From positions 7,504,494 through 7,568,493 of the forward strand of contig NC_135552.1 in NCBI RefSeq assembly GCF_964340395.1: a DNA stretch of 64,000 nt. The letters are read 5' to 3'. The position numbers were made by a program, and so were the translations under genes. The notes beneath the pieces were generated by a model. That model was not told the DNA's origin. It saw nothing but the letters and a program-made list of their open reading frames with translations, and made no database searches. Every line of letters begins with the position of its first letter. The stretch's first letter is position 1. The DNA is from Glandiceps talaboti. Its lineage: Eukaryota > Hemichordata > Enteropneusta > Spengelidae. Positions 1-12,455 of the stretch are shown here, piece after piece.

Positions 1-995
1 CATAGTTATTCTCTGCCGAATCATTTTGAAAGTTGTAACACGTGTTTGAGGTGACGGGTACAATAAAATGCAGATCACGACCCCGTGTAATACTTGGAGC
101 ACCGCTTACTTCACTTTACCATGTTTACAGTTTCTGATTTCCTTTCACACTCCACCATGGAAACAATACATGTCTGTACATGTTGGCACGTTCTTTAGGC
201 GCGAGAAGAATGGCGTTAACGTCAAGTAGCCTTTCAAACTATTAGTACAGGTGAGCTAAGCCATGCCATACCATCTATAACAAAAACACGAGTATAAAGT
301 TGGCGTCAGATTCAGATTCAGATAGCGTCATATTGAGCGTCAGATTGGTCGTCAGATAGCCTCAGATCCGACAGACTCAATCAATCCTGAAATAATACCG
401 TTGAGACAACAGGGGAAGATTCCGCTTTACAAACTTTTGATGGAAGTTGGAATGTCTCCGCTTTTACAATTTTTATTTGGGAAAAATACGTGAAATACAG
501 TTGAAATACTTGTCACTGAGACATTTGCCAATAATGTACACGGCGTCAGTAAAGGTGTCCGTTAATTAAGTTTACGTACGTAATATGTAGCCATACTTAT
601 GTTTTATGTACATTTGAAAGACTCTGAGATCTAGCTAGACCATGGGCATCATGGCACAATAAAGCTAAGATTGTGAAAATATAAAATAACAAAATGAAAA
701 TAGAATTTAAAAACGAACAAAAAAAACCCCAGTCTTTTCCTATTGTAAATTTATGTGTAATGCATGTGATGTGTGGGTTCGAGAAATATATCGTGTCAAA
801 ATGAACGTTGGTGGCTCACTTCCATAGCGAGAGTGTCGGATGATACATTGTTGCAATTGGTTGCTAAGGGCGCGGACGCGCTCACTCATGTAACCTTCTC
901 TGCACACTATAATATAAACATGTCTTCATATGAATATGAGAGCTCCAAAATGGTTATTTTTTCAGAGAAATTTGCAGTAACATTTAGATTGCGAT
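1..995. other. No gene recognised
   Basis: I see no convincing coding exon here. The only local structure is a short run of degenerate CGTCAGAT-like units at about 302-376. The open frame at 773-1165 runs into the foldback repeat and has no recognisable protein features, so I treat it as chance. Confidence 0.5.
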
Positions 996-1617
996 TCACT
1001 CGTCCCAATGCAATTTCAAACGTCCCATTTCAACTCGCCCCAATTTCAACTCGTCCCATTTTAACCCTTCGTCCCCATTTTCAACTCGCCCCAATATTAC
1101 TAGTAAACGTTTATAAATCTAAACGATACATGGACTCGAAGTACGGGGACCGAAAAATTACATGATTTTACCTGGGCCCGTTGAAGTGTAGCAAATGTAA
1201 CATTTCGTAGCAGAAAGTGGTGTGGGTTTTGGCTAAGTGTTTGCTAGATCTAGAACTTTACTAGGACAACAACTTTCCTCAGTCATGGAATATCACTTTT
1301 CACATTAGAACTTAATGTTTACAACCCAAATAAGAAATAATAATGATAATAACCAGGGAGAATAGTAGTGACTGACATGCTTACGACTTCCGCGCGTACG
1401 GGTTTTGGAGACGCGTCTCCGTGGTACTTCATTAGTGGAATACGACTCGAGATACCACAGACCCTCCAAACTGAGTACTACTACTACAAGCTTCGATTTC
1501 ATATATGCACAGGTAAATTATATTGTAAAGAGTTGGGGCGAGTTGAAAATGGGCCGAGTTGAAATTGGGGCGAGTTGAAATTTGGAGTGGGACGAGTTGC
1601 AATTTGGACGAGTTGAT
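996..1617. repeat. Foldback element with tandem-repeat ends
   Basis: The left end (about 996-1100) carries repeated units of the type CAACTCG(T/C)CCCA(A)TTT. The right end (about 1530-1617) carries the same units in inverted orientation (GGGGCGAGTTGAAAT). The two ends could fold on each other over roughly 90-100 bp, around a unique centre of about 430 bp. The structure matches a non-autonomous foldback or MITE-like element with short tandem repeats as its inverted termini. I see no transposase and no certain target-site duplication. Confidence 0.6.
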
Positions 1618-1917
1618 CCGTCACCTAACATTTATACAACTGTTGTCCCAGTGCTAATTAATAGATGTGAAGTATATTAGCCCCGATACTGTTAAGATTG
1701 TTCCAAAAACATAGACAATACAATGAGTCAAAGTAAAATGTGACCCTCCCCAGTCAAATTTTCTAAAATATTGACCTTCCCTGAGATGCGATAATCAATA
1801 TGTAAAAAGTGACCCTCCCCTTGTGATAAAATGTGTGCACAAGTATGGATACACTAACCAGGACACCTTTTCTGCTCCACAGGTTGTTGAAATATGTAAA
1901 TTGAAATAAAATCAAAG

Positions 1918-2174
1918 ATGGGGCTCTTTCAAAGTATTTTTCAAAGCCTGTTTGGCAGAAAGGACGAAACACGCATTTTGATGGTAGGACTTGATGCTGC
2001 TGGTAAAACAACAATTTTATACAGACTCCGTATTGGTGAAGTTGTAACAACAACACCTACAACTGGTAAGACGTTTAATGTACTAGTATATTTGTACAGC
2101 AGAGTACAACGCGTACATACTGGACAGACAAACTGACGGGCAGGCAGGCAGAAAGACACACGTGTGTGTGCGCG

Positions 2175-2226
<52 letters not shown>

Positions 2227-4230
2227 TACAATACATACATACATACATACATACATACACACATACGCTCACGACTTGAGTTGGGGGGGGGGGGGGCGAT
2301 GTGAACGACACACCAAGTTAATGTTTGTCGCTCAATAAAGTACAAAACTTACCAAAAGATCGGTTTTAACACGTTTGTAATAAGGGAATGAAGGGATCTG
2401 AAAATAAAATAAACTGGAAAAGTACGACCATCATAAATTATAATCACTACGTCACATCCAATCTGTGCATATATCTCTCACTTCTCCGTGTATTGAACCG
2501 TCACCATAACTGTGTACATGTGTATGTGTTTCAGGTTTCACTGTGGAAACCGTTAGATACAAGAATGTTAGTTTCACAGTGTGGGATTTAGGTGGTCAAG
2601 ACGAAATCAGATCTCTTTCACGCAAATATTTAGAGAACGCACAAGGTAAGTACAATTCAAACCCTATCAGCGTAATTAAAGTCTGACAATCGATAGCCTA
2701 CAGACTATCAAGATATGTCATGCAGGGCAGACCGATAAGCCCGGGCCGATGACGTCATTACAGTCTGTGTGACGTCACATTCTGTTGCCAATGTTTGCAT
2801 TACAAATAAGTAAGCTTATTTGCCGAAATGCACACCCTCTAGTCTATAACCATTCGATTTGTTAATTCATCATAAGCAATAATATGCAACATACTTTGAG
2901 CAATGATCCCTGGGGGGGGGGGGGGTACTTCATAGAAAGGTGTATGGCCATTGGATATGTGCCACCCAAATAGGTAACGTTTCACGAAAAAAATCCTGAA
3001 CATGGGTCGAATTTTCATCTGAAAATTCCTTAGTCATAGGTCGATAACATAGGAAACGTTAACATCCGCATGCTTTAGAAAAATCTTCACAGCAACAACA
3101 AAAAAGGTAAATGATTAGAAGATTTTCCCCAAGATTTTAACAAATTTGTCTCTCACGACAATCCATGATATACATGATGCTATGCAAACTGGGGGACATC
3201 ATACTTTGCTAGCAAGCTAACTTATAAGGTTGATGACCCAAGGTAACCCCGCTGAATAGCTTGGCAACCGAAGGCGTACATTCCTATGTGAAATAATCTC
3301 CATAGCAATAACCAACTCAAAACTAACCGTATCACTCTTCTCGTCCAGGTATAATCTTCGTAGTTGACAGCAATGATAGGGCACGATTAGAAGAAGCAAA
3401 AGATGAACTCCATAGAATGCTAAATGATAATGAACTTCGAGATGCGATCTTGCTTGTCTTTGCTAACAAACAGGTGAGTTTGTTTTCTGGAGTTTATGGC
3501 ACTTTTATTGTACAGTAATACAAAATCTCTTGCAGGTAAAAATGAAATGACCATGTACACAACTGAGCTACAAATAGAAGCTACGATATCAGTGATGTTA
3601 TTTCAAAAGTTTTAAGTTTTGATCATGTGTGGAAAAGTGTTATAGATTCCCCATCTGTATACAATCAGTAATATCAGCCTTAGCAGCCTTTAAATAAATT
3701 GAACCGAGTTGCCAGTCACAATTTTCTATTTTGACAAGTACATAACACACTGTCGCATTATTTGATAAGTTTATATTTCAATTCTTGTGAAACAAATCAT
3801 TACTAAACCCTATACTGTTATTTGTTAACAGTTTGAAGTGGTCAATGGATGTACTAGTATATATGTCATGGACGTTTTGCATCCATAGTGCTACATATGA
3901 TATCCTGATAATTAAACTAGCATTCATAAATACCAATCAGATTGCAATTACTATATATATATATGTATGTGTGTGTTTTAGGGGTTTTGTGTGTGTATGT
4001 GGGGAGGTAGGGTAGTTTGTTGTTTACCAAGAACGTCTCATTATAAATTCTTACGTCATCTTCAGGATCTACCCAATGCCATGACTGCAGCTGAGGTTGC
4101 AGACAAACTAGGACTTCACAATATTCACAGTCATAGTTGGCACATCGAGGGAACATATGGTGGCAATGGACAAGGTTGTATGGAAGGACTTGAGTGGTTG
4201 TCCAATGAACTCGAGAAGAGGAAATCCTGA
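1918..4230 (+). CDS. Arf-family small GTPase, divergent, four exons
   Basis: Coding exons are 1918-2065, 2535-2645, 3349-3473 and 4066-4230. All introns are GT-AG and the phases join without a break, giving 182 residues, the normal Arf length. Residue numbering runs parallel to Arf1. Gly2 (N-myristoylation), the P-loop GLDAAGKT (24-31), Thr48, WDLGGQ (66-71) and NKQD (126-129) are present, so membrane-associated GTP switching in vesicle traffic is the expected role. Departures from Arf1-5 are clear. Trp78 of the effector-contact triad Phe51/Trp66/Trp78 is Ser, Ile46 and Ile49 of switch I are Thr, and the CAT guanine-base loop (159-161) reads YGG. It is therefore a derived Arf paralogue rather than a canonical Arf1/4/6. 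A 3' splice site (AG at 1881-1882) before the ATG implies an upstream non-coding exon. A possible AATAAA lies at 4732-4737. Confidence 0.88.
2158..2260. repeat. (CG/CA)n and (CATA)n microsatellite
   Basis: A compound microsatellite in Arf intron 1: GTGT, CGCG, a long CA run, then CATA units. A poly(G) tract follows at about 2284-2297. Confidence 0.9.
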
Positions 4231-5580
4231 GAACTAGTTGAAACGGCTCTAAATTTCTAAGGTTGTCTATCTAGTGGTTGGCTGATATGCATGTTCGCAT
4301 GAAGTGATTTTTGTTTGAGATCACTAATATATATATGTAGGCTTTTACCCATCCTTGATTCTGACCACAACATCGATTTGACCGATATCATGATATCGTG
4401 ATTCATTTGGGGGAAACTCTTTCATAACATCATGTAATTTCTTGCTGAAAAACAAGTTTTTGATGAGTGTCCCTTTAGTTACAGACTAGGTTTTCGTATG
4501 TATGTATGAGAGGGGAGGGAGGGAGAGAGAGAGAGAGAAAGAGAGAGATTTATCTCCTTCTCTTTCTTTAATACCTGGATTTCGAAAATGAAACTCATTA
4601 ATTTCGCTAGCCTACCTGTAGACTTCAAGGACATTGCGACACTAGTACCACACTATTCCGCTATCCTAATAGGGAACCTGCAAACCCGCCATGTTGAATG
4701 TTGCATCTTGGGAAATGTGATAATAAATACTACTGAATTGGTATTGTAAACAATGCTTTTACATTGTTTGCAACCACGAATGATCAATTCATAGTTACCC
4801 TGACAATTGTTGGAGGGTTTTTTATTGGTAGCCAGATTAGGTATTACGATAACCACAGATAATCCCATAGTCCTTTGTGTCTGAGCATGCTCAGTCTGGA
4901 TTGCAAGTTCCCCATTGGAGGACGGCAGAAAAAATTCGCATGCATTTATTAGTTTTTAGAGCCGTTAATGTTAGGCAGCGTAAAATGTGATATTTACATG
5001 CCAAAAAATGAAATTCGGCTCAGTGTGGGTGTTGGGTTTTAACAGTGGGGCTGGCAATTCGTACTCACCAGTTACTTGTTAATAAGCAATTAAACTGGAA
5101 AGCGTCACATGTGCTTCTTGATACTTTCAACTATAGCTCTATATATGCGTTCCGATAACTCCAACACATACGGAGATGACGTGTCCAAGTTAACGGAGGG
5201 CATATATATCCAGAGCTAACTTTCCGCTAGTCCCCGACACTACACATCTGAACAATTCTAGTATGTTTTAATAGATGGACGACAACTAAATCATCCAACA
5301 ACCATGGGGGGGAGGGGGTATATACGTCCATGCAACAACTAAATAATTAATGCATTGTTGCATTGCATATTGATTGAAAACAATGCACAGATGTGTTCAC
5401 GTTTTCACATTTTTGAGCGAAATACTAATTTTTTTTATTTGGATGAATATATTCTAGCGAAATGACCAATTGCAAGTATAGATGGATGGATGTGACATCC
5501 TTAAGCTTATGGTTGTATTTTAACTATATGTGCTGTCAACTGGTATATTTAGCTAGAACTTGCCTCGGGGATCAATTACC
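4231..5580. other. Arf 3' flank, no second gene seen
   Basis: This contains the likely 3' UTR of the Arf gene with a possible polyadenylation hexamer at 4732-4737, a GA-rich microsatellite at about 4506-4550, and no open frame with protein-like features. Confidence 0.5.
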
Positions 5581-5835
5581 CTAAACATAATAATAAAGGC
5601 TATTTATAGTGCGCCTAATTTCGCCGAGCTCTAGGCACAGAGGACAGACACAGGAAGGAAGTAAGTGATGATGACAAAGTGATTTACTGCTTGAAGAGAT
5701 GAGATTTAAGTGTTGAGCGAAAAGATAACAAGCAGTTGGAGAAACGGAGGCTGGATGGAAGTTGTTCCAAGTGGATGGACCGTTGAATGAGAATGATCGT
5801 TCACCAAATCTCTCCACACTTTGCCGTACGAACAA
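5581..5835 (-). pseudogene. LINE 3'-end fragment (reverse transcriptase C-terminus)
   Basis: Minus-strand translation starts with a segment reading RSFSFNGPSTWNNFHPAS. This resembles the (A/S)FS(V)AGP..WN.LP motif found just after the reverse-transcriptase domain of many non-LTR retrotransposons. The rest is short and degenerate. I read it as a 5'-truncated, dead LINE copy. No full RT motifs are present and the family is not assignable. Confidence 0.5.
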
Positions 5836-6594
5836 AGTACAAAATGTACAAACTGATCAGAGGATCACCAACTTTATATTCCATATAAGTAAAATCGAAA
5901 GTACATGTGCTTATCACCATGACTACAAGCAGTAAGTAAAATTAAACGAATCAAAATGAATTACTTGTTAAAGTAGTAGGAGAAATTACCATTATGGGTA
6001 ATCAAGACATTGAATAATGTAACCAAAATAATTGTCAATCTTACCATAGATGGTGTTAAACACAAATGTATATAACATTTCCGTAAAGTTCATGCCAATA
6101 TCAGGGTGTGAAGCTGCAAAATAAAAACGTTGTGCAGTACTCCTAAGGCTTATGTGGAATTGTGATAATAAGAGCGCCACCAACGGCATTGTCACAAATA
6201 AAGAGTAACAAGCGTCAACAACTAAATTCGGTATATTAGGCAAAACAAATTGTTTCTGGCCAGGACGTTTTGTCTGAAGTGGATCGACAATGCGAATTTT
6301 TGTTTTCAACAAACCTGCCACTAAATCTACTATTTATGACAGTTGCTGTTCACTTTATTTAGTACTTTAGAGCAAGTGTGTACATGTGTATGTGGTTCAG
6401 ATGTCATTTGATTGTTCGTGAATGGCTCTGCAATTGTATTCACTAAAGTAGGCCTAGGGAGGGTTATTTGTGTGCTTCCCCATGGATCTGCAGACTGCAT
6501 GGGCTGGACAAACATGAAAAAAAGACCAACGCGAGGGTATTTAAAGTAATTTGACTTCAGTCTGTTTCAACCAAACAAGATGTCAAAATAGCGA
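5836..6594. other. Intergenic, partly shared with the second LamG copy
   Basis: No gene is seen. From about 6152 the sequence is clearly homologous to the segment starting at about 15211, which marks the left edge of the segmental duplication. Confidence 0.55.
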
Positions 6595-6614
6595 ATCAAT
6601 AAAAAAGCAAGCAC

Positions 6615-6620
6615 TTTATT
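6615..6620 (-). promoter_or_regulatory. Polyadenylation signal of LamG gene A
   Basis: TTTATT on the plus strand reads AATAAA on the gene strand, about 95 bp past the stop codon. The same signal is conserved in copy B at 15559-15564. Confidence 0.55.
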
Positions 6621-6714
6621 TCACACTACAACATATCACAATAAAAAGAGCCACCAACGGTCACTCTCAGTTCTTACGAACATTCCCGGGGCTCAATTTC
6701 TTGTTACAGATTTC

Positions 6715-9478
6715 CTACTGAGGTTTCAATTCATCATAGATGGTGCTGACGTCACTAGATGACAACGCCTTACTGAAGATTACAACTTCATCAATCAGAC
6801 CATAAAAATACTCGTTGGATTTCCCTACACCAGCCTGGCCAATGGTCAGTGGTGTATTCTTAATTAACATATCTCCATGGCAACAGTCGTCATCACCATC
6901 CTGTTTCACGTTGTCAAGGTAATAATTCAGTGTTTGGCCATCATATGTCATTACGACGTGGTGCCAGTCATTCCGGCTGGCGACCCGATGTACGTAATTC
7001 CATGTAGCAGGATTATCAGCTGTGACGACGCCCCCACCGAGCATTTGTCCTGACGATTCTCTGCCCATGCGAATTTCCCAACTGCCCGATGTATGGTAAC
7101 CATTGGAAACGATACCCTGGTAATTCTGCCACTGACCAGTTCTCTTGAACCAAACACTCACTGAAAAACGGGACCCCCAATTGGCATTTCGCAAACTTTC
7201 CACGTTGATTTTACTATTTCCATTGAAACTTGCGGCTTGTCCGGTAATACCTCCTGTGACAAATGCGACACTACCAACTGTGTTGCCGTTGTAACCATTA
7301 CCCGATACATCGTTGGCATCACCATCGAGAGAGTAACGAGCGATGACATTGTTTGCCAAAATTTGGTCTGAAAAAGTAAATAAAAAGAAATAGGTATGTC
7401 CTCTTGCAATACCAAAAGTAGATATAAAACCCATTCAAGTTTCGTGTAGAGTCTTTATAGAGTGTCCGTTTTTAATTTCTAAGGGGGACGTGGAGGATAC
7501 TCGTTCAAAGTGATGTATTTTTCTGGTGATCTGTGATCATTGCCTCGAGAGTTATTGTGCTTTCTTATTACTCCCCTCGCAACAAACCACGACAGTATAA
7601 GAATTATGATAACAATTAGTATATTTAATTAGGTAATCAGAATAGTAAATATCAAAATATGGATTATGATACACTCTCTGTTATGATGTAATTGCCGAGC
7701 TCCAAATGTGCTTGTATCATTAAGAATAAGATAGACCATCAACAATGTTGGAGGTCCTTCTAAATGTTCAACTTTCTTGGGCAAACTTCATGCCCCCCCC
7801 CCCCTTCCGAAAATCTTCTGCTTCCTTGAAGTTGTATTTATCAGTGAACACCCCCTTGTGGAATCGAGTCATTATTTATAGCCATGGGACAGAGGAAGCG
7901 ACGATTAACCGTCAAATATTTGAACTCCCCCTCCCCCCAACTCTCACATTTGCTCGTCCATCGACGTCAATTTAGCATTCACGATGATCATGTAGACTGT
8001 CGACAGTCGCTCGCGCCTTTTTTCCATACGTTTTATCTAAACTCCGGTCCGGCGCAACACTAGTAATAGTATAATCGCAAACTGATTTCGAGGGCCGTAT
8101 TGCAAAGGCCCAACCATATGCTAGGCCACGCTAACAATAGGTGTTCATTTGCTGAATCCAGTTGCCTAGCCAACCATGTTGCTATCTTTGCGATATACGC
8201 GATCATTTGGCTGTTGCTATGGGCGTGGTGATGTTGCCAGATATATTTCAACACATTTTGAATGTTTTTGTTCACCTGTGTATGAATTCCTGATATTATC
8301 TTTGCAATATACGTGATCATTTGGCTGTTGCTGTGGGCGTGGTCTTGTTGCTAGGCAAATTTGCATAATTTTTTTGAATATTTATTCAATTGTATATTAA
8401 TCCTCGTTATCTTCGCAATATATGTGATCATTTGGTTGTTGCTATGGGCGTGGTCTTGTTGCTAGGCACATTTGCATACACTTTTTGGATGTTTATTAAT
8501 GTCTTTCTATTCCTGTTATCTTTGCAATATTCGTGATTATTTGGCTGTTGCTATGGGCGTGGTCTTGTTGCTAGGCAAATTTACATACATTTTTCGAATG
8601 TTTATTACATACACTTTTTGGATGTTTATTCATTTGTCTTTCTATTCCTGTTATCTTTGCAATATTCCTGATTATTTGGCTGTTGCTATTGGCGTGGTCT
8701 TGTTGCTAGGCAAATTTGCATACATTTTTTGAATGTTTATTCAATTGTTTATTAATCCCTGTTATCTTTGTGAAATACACCACTGTTTGGCTGTTGCTAT
8801 GGGCGTGGTCATGGTTGCTAGGGTATTTGCATACATTTTTTGAATGTTTACTCACTTGCCTACCAGATGATGTTGTTCTTTGACCAAAATATACTGCCAT
8901 TTGGTTGTTGCTAAGGGCGTGGTCATGGTTGCTAGGGCCAATTTTGCCAAATTGTTTTAAATAAAATCTGCAGAATAACACTATCAGAAACATCTCACCA
9001 AGTTTCAGACTCATTGACCAAGTACTTTTTGAGATATAAGTTTTTGACCAAAAATGAACATTTGTACACCTAATTTGCATATCACTCATGGAATCATTGT
9101 ATGCTTAATATTTCTTTGTCCATACATCCCTAGATGCATTCGCATTAAATTTCAGCCAAATCTGCTCAGTGGTTTTGGAATTATAGATTTTTGACCAAAA
9201 AGACACATTTTTAGCCCTAATATGCATATCACTAATGGGACCATCATGTCATGAACAATTCTTAGTAAAAACACCCTGAAGAATGTTTCACCCATATTTC
9301 AGCCCAATCTGCCCAGTAGTTCTAGAGTTATTTTTTGACGAAAATCACATTTTTTGACCCAAATCACAAACCGGTAGTAAGATCATTTTGATTTGAACAA
9401 TTTCCCAACTAGACACCCAAGGTAATGGCCCAACCAAATATCATGGCAATCGGTTCAGCGGTTTTTGACTTTAAGTTG

Positions 9479-9542
<64 letters not shown>

Positions 9543-10537
9543 TAGACAGACAGACAGACAGACAGATGCCGGGCGATCCCTATAGCACTACTGAACCTCA
9601 GTTCAGTTGTGCTAAAAAAAAGCACAACTTCCTCCATTTCCTCATTTTTTGAGTAACCCCCCCCCCCCCCCCCGAGTATTTGAATATGTCACGAGTTTTC
9701 GAATAACCTTGGCCGTAAATAATAATGGTTTCCTTACCACGTCTGCAAAAAACGATAGCCTACAAGTGTCGTGAAGACGTTTTGTCGAAATTTAGATATC
9801 ATAATAAGGTCAGGTTTACTGGAGGTACAGTGACGGCGCAATTATATCTGTTTACATGTAATACCACAGGAGGCTCGGTCTCGGTTTTGTTTATGAAAAC
9901 AAACAAACAAACACACACACACACACACACACACACAAAGAAAGAAATACATACTGACAAACATCAATAATATATTGAGTAATCATAATTGCTCTATTTT
10001 GCATACAGGAAAACATATACTAAGTCTTGATACTGCCAAATATTCATTATTGTCCATACTGATTTGTGATTACTCTATCGTTGATGTTTGTCAGTAAATA
10101 TTTATGTGTTTGTTTGGCTATTTGCTTTTGGTTTTGTTTTGTTTGTTTGTTTGTTTGTTTGTTTGTTCGTTCGTTTGTCCGTTTGCTGGTTTGTTTTCGT
10201 AAACAAAACTAACTGAGCCTGACCCTCTCTCCCCTGTGGTAATACTGCACTTACCTAGGCCTGAATTACCATTACATGGGCAGTTTCTCTTCCATGATTC
10301 AAAGTCTTCAATAAGTGTCTGCAAGGCATTCTTCAATTCATTAATGTCGACATCTGTTTCGCTACGTCCATCCAGCGCTTCTCTCAAACTTGGACAACTC
10401 TCGCCGACTTTTGGAGCCATCAAAGTGTACGAACAAACGTCGTCGGCGCCCAGCGTGATCTGTGCGTACAGTCCTCCTGTTACCATGGTTACGAATATAT
10501 AACTCACCACTACGAGAATGTGAAACATCTTCCTCAT
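6715..10537 (-). CDS. Secreted LamG/concanavalin-fold protein, copy A (intact)
   Basis: Exon 1 is 10537-10255 and exon 2 is 7367-6715. The junction is phase 1 with a GTAAG donor and TTTTCAG acceptor, and the total is 311 residues. Residues 1 to about 25 are a signal peptide (MRKMFHILVVVSYIFV...). A Cys-containing, partly helical N-terminal region follows (CSYTLMAPKVGESC, then SLREALDG and NELKNALQTLIEDF, ending NCPCNGNSG). Exon 2 is one LamG-like jellyroll domain with the typical core (YSLDGDANDVSGNG, FSVSVWFKRT, WHHVVMTYDGQ, YYLDN, GLIDEVVIFSKALS). The product is probably extracellular and lectin- or matrix-like, but its ligand cannot be told. I chose Met at 10537 because it starts the hydrophobic signal; an in-frame Met at 10597 would add 20 residues. 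The N-terminal module is not one I can name. Confidence 0.8.
8090..9614 (+). mobile_element. Helentron-like non-autonomous element, copy 1 (seven repeat units)
   Basis: Inside the intron of LamG gene A. About seven tandem units of ~111 bp (each with a GCTGTTGCTATGGGCGTGG-like core; starts near 8221, 8335, 8446, 8555, 8690, 8801, 8915) are followed by a unique part, a (CA)n(CAGA)n microsatellite (9481-9566), a 7-bp-stem hairpin (ACTGAAC-CTCA-GTTCAGT, 9590-9607) and the terminus CAGTTGTGCTA at 9604-9614. Tandem repeats, microsatellite and 3' hairpin match the layout of Helentron/HINE or 'pearl'-type elements. The 5' end is degenerate and its position approximate. Confidence 0.6.
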
Positions 10538-11129
10538 GGTTGCTAATTTCTGTCCGCGTACAAATGTTATACTGTGACAGCAAGTAACGCAAAGCAAGGA
10601 GGAGACGAGTGTGCGTCAACGTTCACACTGCAGAGGACGATGACTTGGATCAACGAACCACTCGACCTGTCGAACTGTAAGAAACGAGGATACCAATGTA
10701 GACTAATCCATTTTATGCGGGAGGGTATGTTACAGCACATGGTAGACTGACAGCGCGACTCATAACCACCCTGAATTTAATGTTAGAAAGAGCAAGTGCA
10801 CGTTGATACAAACCAAACACTCCCTGCTTTGTCTGCTGTAGTTATTTTAATACTCATTGTTGTACTTTTGTTTTGGTGACATGAAATCTCCCCTCAACTG
10901 AAATAGACTGTGCTGAGCCTGACCTTCACAATGTTTTAACAATGAAGACAGAAAGAATGGAAAACGTTTCCAACTTCCGTTTTATCCTGAAGATGGCTTA
11001 CTTACCACGAACTCGGCAGGATGTTTACAAGAAACAGTATATTCAACTGAAAGTTGCAGGGTACCGTAGATACCGGATATGCCGGGGGGGGGGGGGGCAG
11101 AAGGCATATGTGTAAACATTTGTCCTTTT

Positions 11130-12297
11130 TAGCACAACTGAACTGAGGTGTGTAAACAAATTAAAAATCAAAAACCGCTGAACCCATAATATTTGGTGGG
11201 TCCATTACCTTGGGTGTCTAGTTGGGAAATTGTTCAAATCAAAATGATCGCATCACAGGTGTGTGAATTGGGTAAAAAAAATGTGATTTTTGGTCAAAAA
11301 CCTTAAACTCAGAAACTACTGAGCAGATTGGTGCAAAATTTGGTGGGAACATTGTTAAGGGGGTGTAAAGTAAGATTTGTTCATGACGTGATGATTCCAT
11401 CAGTGATATGCAAATTAGGGCTGAAAATGTGTCTTTTTGGTTAAAAATCTTTAATTCCAAAACTACTGAGCAGATTAGGCTGAAATTTAATGGGAATGCA
11501 TATAGAGATCTATGGACGAAGAAATATTAAGCATACAATGATTCCATGAGTGATATGCAAATTAGGTGTAAAAATGTTCATTTTTGGTCAAAAACTTATA
11601 TCTCAAAAAGTACTTGGTCACTCTGAAACTTGGTGAGATGTTTCTGAAAGTGTTATTCTGCAGATTTTCTTCAAAACAATTTGAGAAATGTGGCCCTAGC
11701 GACCATGACCACGCCCTTAGCAACAGTCAAATGGCAGTATATTTTGGTCAAATAACGACATCATCTGGTAGGCAAGTGAGTAGACATTCACAAATGTATG
11801 CAAATACCCTAGCAACCATGACCACGCCCATATCAACAGCCAAACGGTCATGTATTTCACAAAGATAACAACAAGGATTAATAGACAATTGAATAAACAT
11901 TCAAAAAATGTATGTAAATATGCCTAGCAACAATACCACACCCATAGCAACAGCCAACCAATCATGTATATTGCAAAGATAACGGGGATTAACAGACAAT
12001 TGAATAAACATTCAAAAAATGTATGTAAATATGCCTAGCAACAAGACCACGCCCATAGCAACCTCCAAATGATCACGTATATTGCAAAGATAATATCAGG
12101 AATTCATACAGAAGTGAACAAAAACATTTTAAAATGTATGCAAATATATCTAACAACATGACCACGCCCATAGCAACAGCCAAATGATAGCAACATGGTT
12201 GGATAGGCAACTGAATAGTCATTCAACAAATGAACACTTCTTGTTAGCATGGACTACCATATGGATAAACATTTTTAAAAACTGTACAGTTGTGCTA
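11130..12297 (-). mobile_element. Helentron-like non-autonomous element, copy 2 (about five units)
   Basis: The same family as 8090-9614, in opposite orientation. It is bounded by TAGCACAACTG at 11130-11140 and CAGTTGTGCTA at 12287-12297, which are inverted repeats of each other. It has about five of the ~111-bp units (11700-12230) and has lost most of the microsatellite. Copies 1 and 2 form a large inverted repeat around LamG exon 1. Confidence 0.65.
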
Positions 12298-12325
12298 CAA
12301 CGCCATTGGCGGTATTTTTCCTTTT

Positions 12326-12450
12326 ATACCTTCCGTAAGGAAGGTTTTGTATTCTGGGTTGAAAAGTGTGTGTGTCTGTATCACCATTTTCTAAAAAAAC
12401 GACTGGCTCAATTCAAACGAAATTGTGTAGACGTGTTCCGTAGAGTAAGG
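12326..12450 (+). repeat. Fragment of the CTTCCGTAAGG repeat family
   Basis: It begins with CCTTCCGTAAGGAAGG, then a GTGTCTGTATCACCATTTTC-type segment, matching the start of the copies at 19001 and 44199. It is cut off by the inverted-repeat element that starts at about 12456. Confidence 0.5.
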
Positions 12451-12455
12451 GACGG

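Larger units (their letters stand above)
6152..11129. repeat. Segmental duplication, copy A
   Basis: This block, with the LamG gene inside it, is repeated at 15211-22508. Shared stretches include the 3' flank (6152-6330), exon 2 and its 3' UTR, much of the intron (7440-8000 against 17710-18330; 9615-10250 against 20810-21440), exon 1, and the 5' flank (10600-11120 against 21775-22505). The copies differ mainly by different repeat insertions in the intron and 3' UTR. Its right edge coincides with the end of the mobile element starting at 11130. Confidence 0.8.

Noticed and set aside
6152-6330. Conserved open frame FVLPNIPNLVVD...LLLSQFH, also at 15211-15350
   Set aside because: It is conserved only because it lies in the segmental duplication. 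The two frames have different starts and lengths, and there is no domain.
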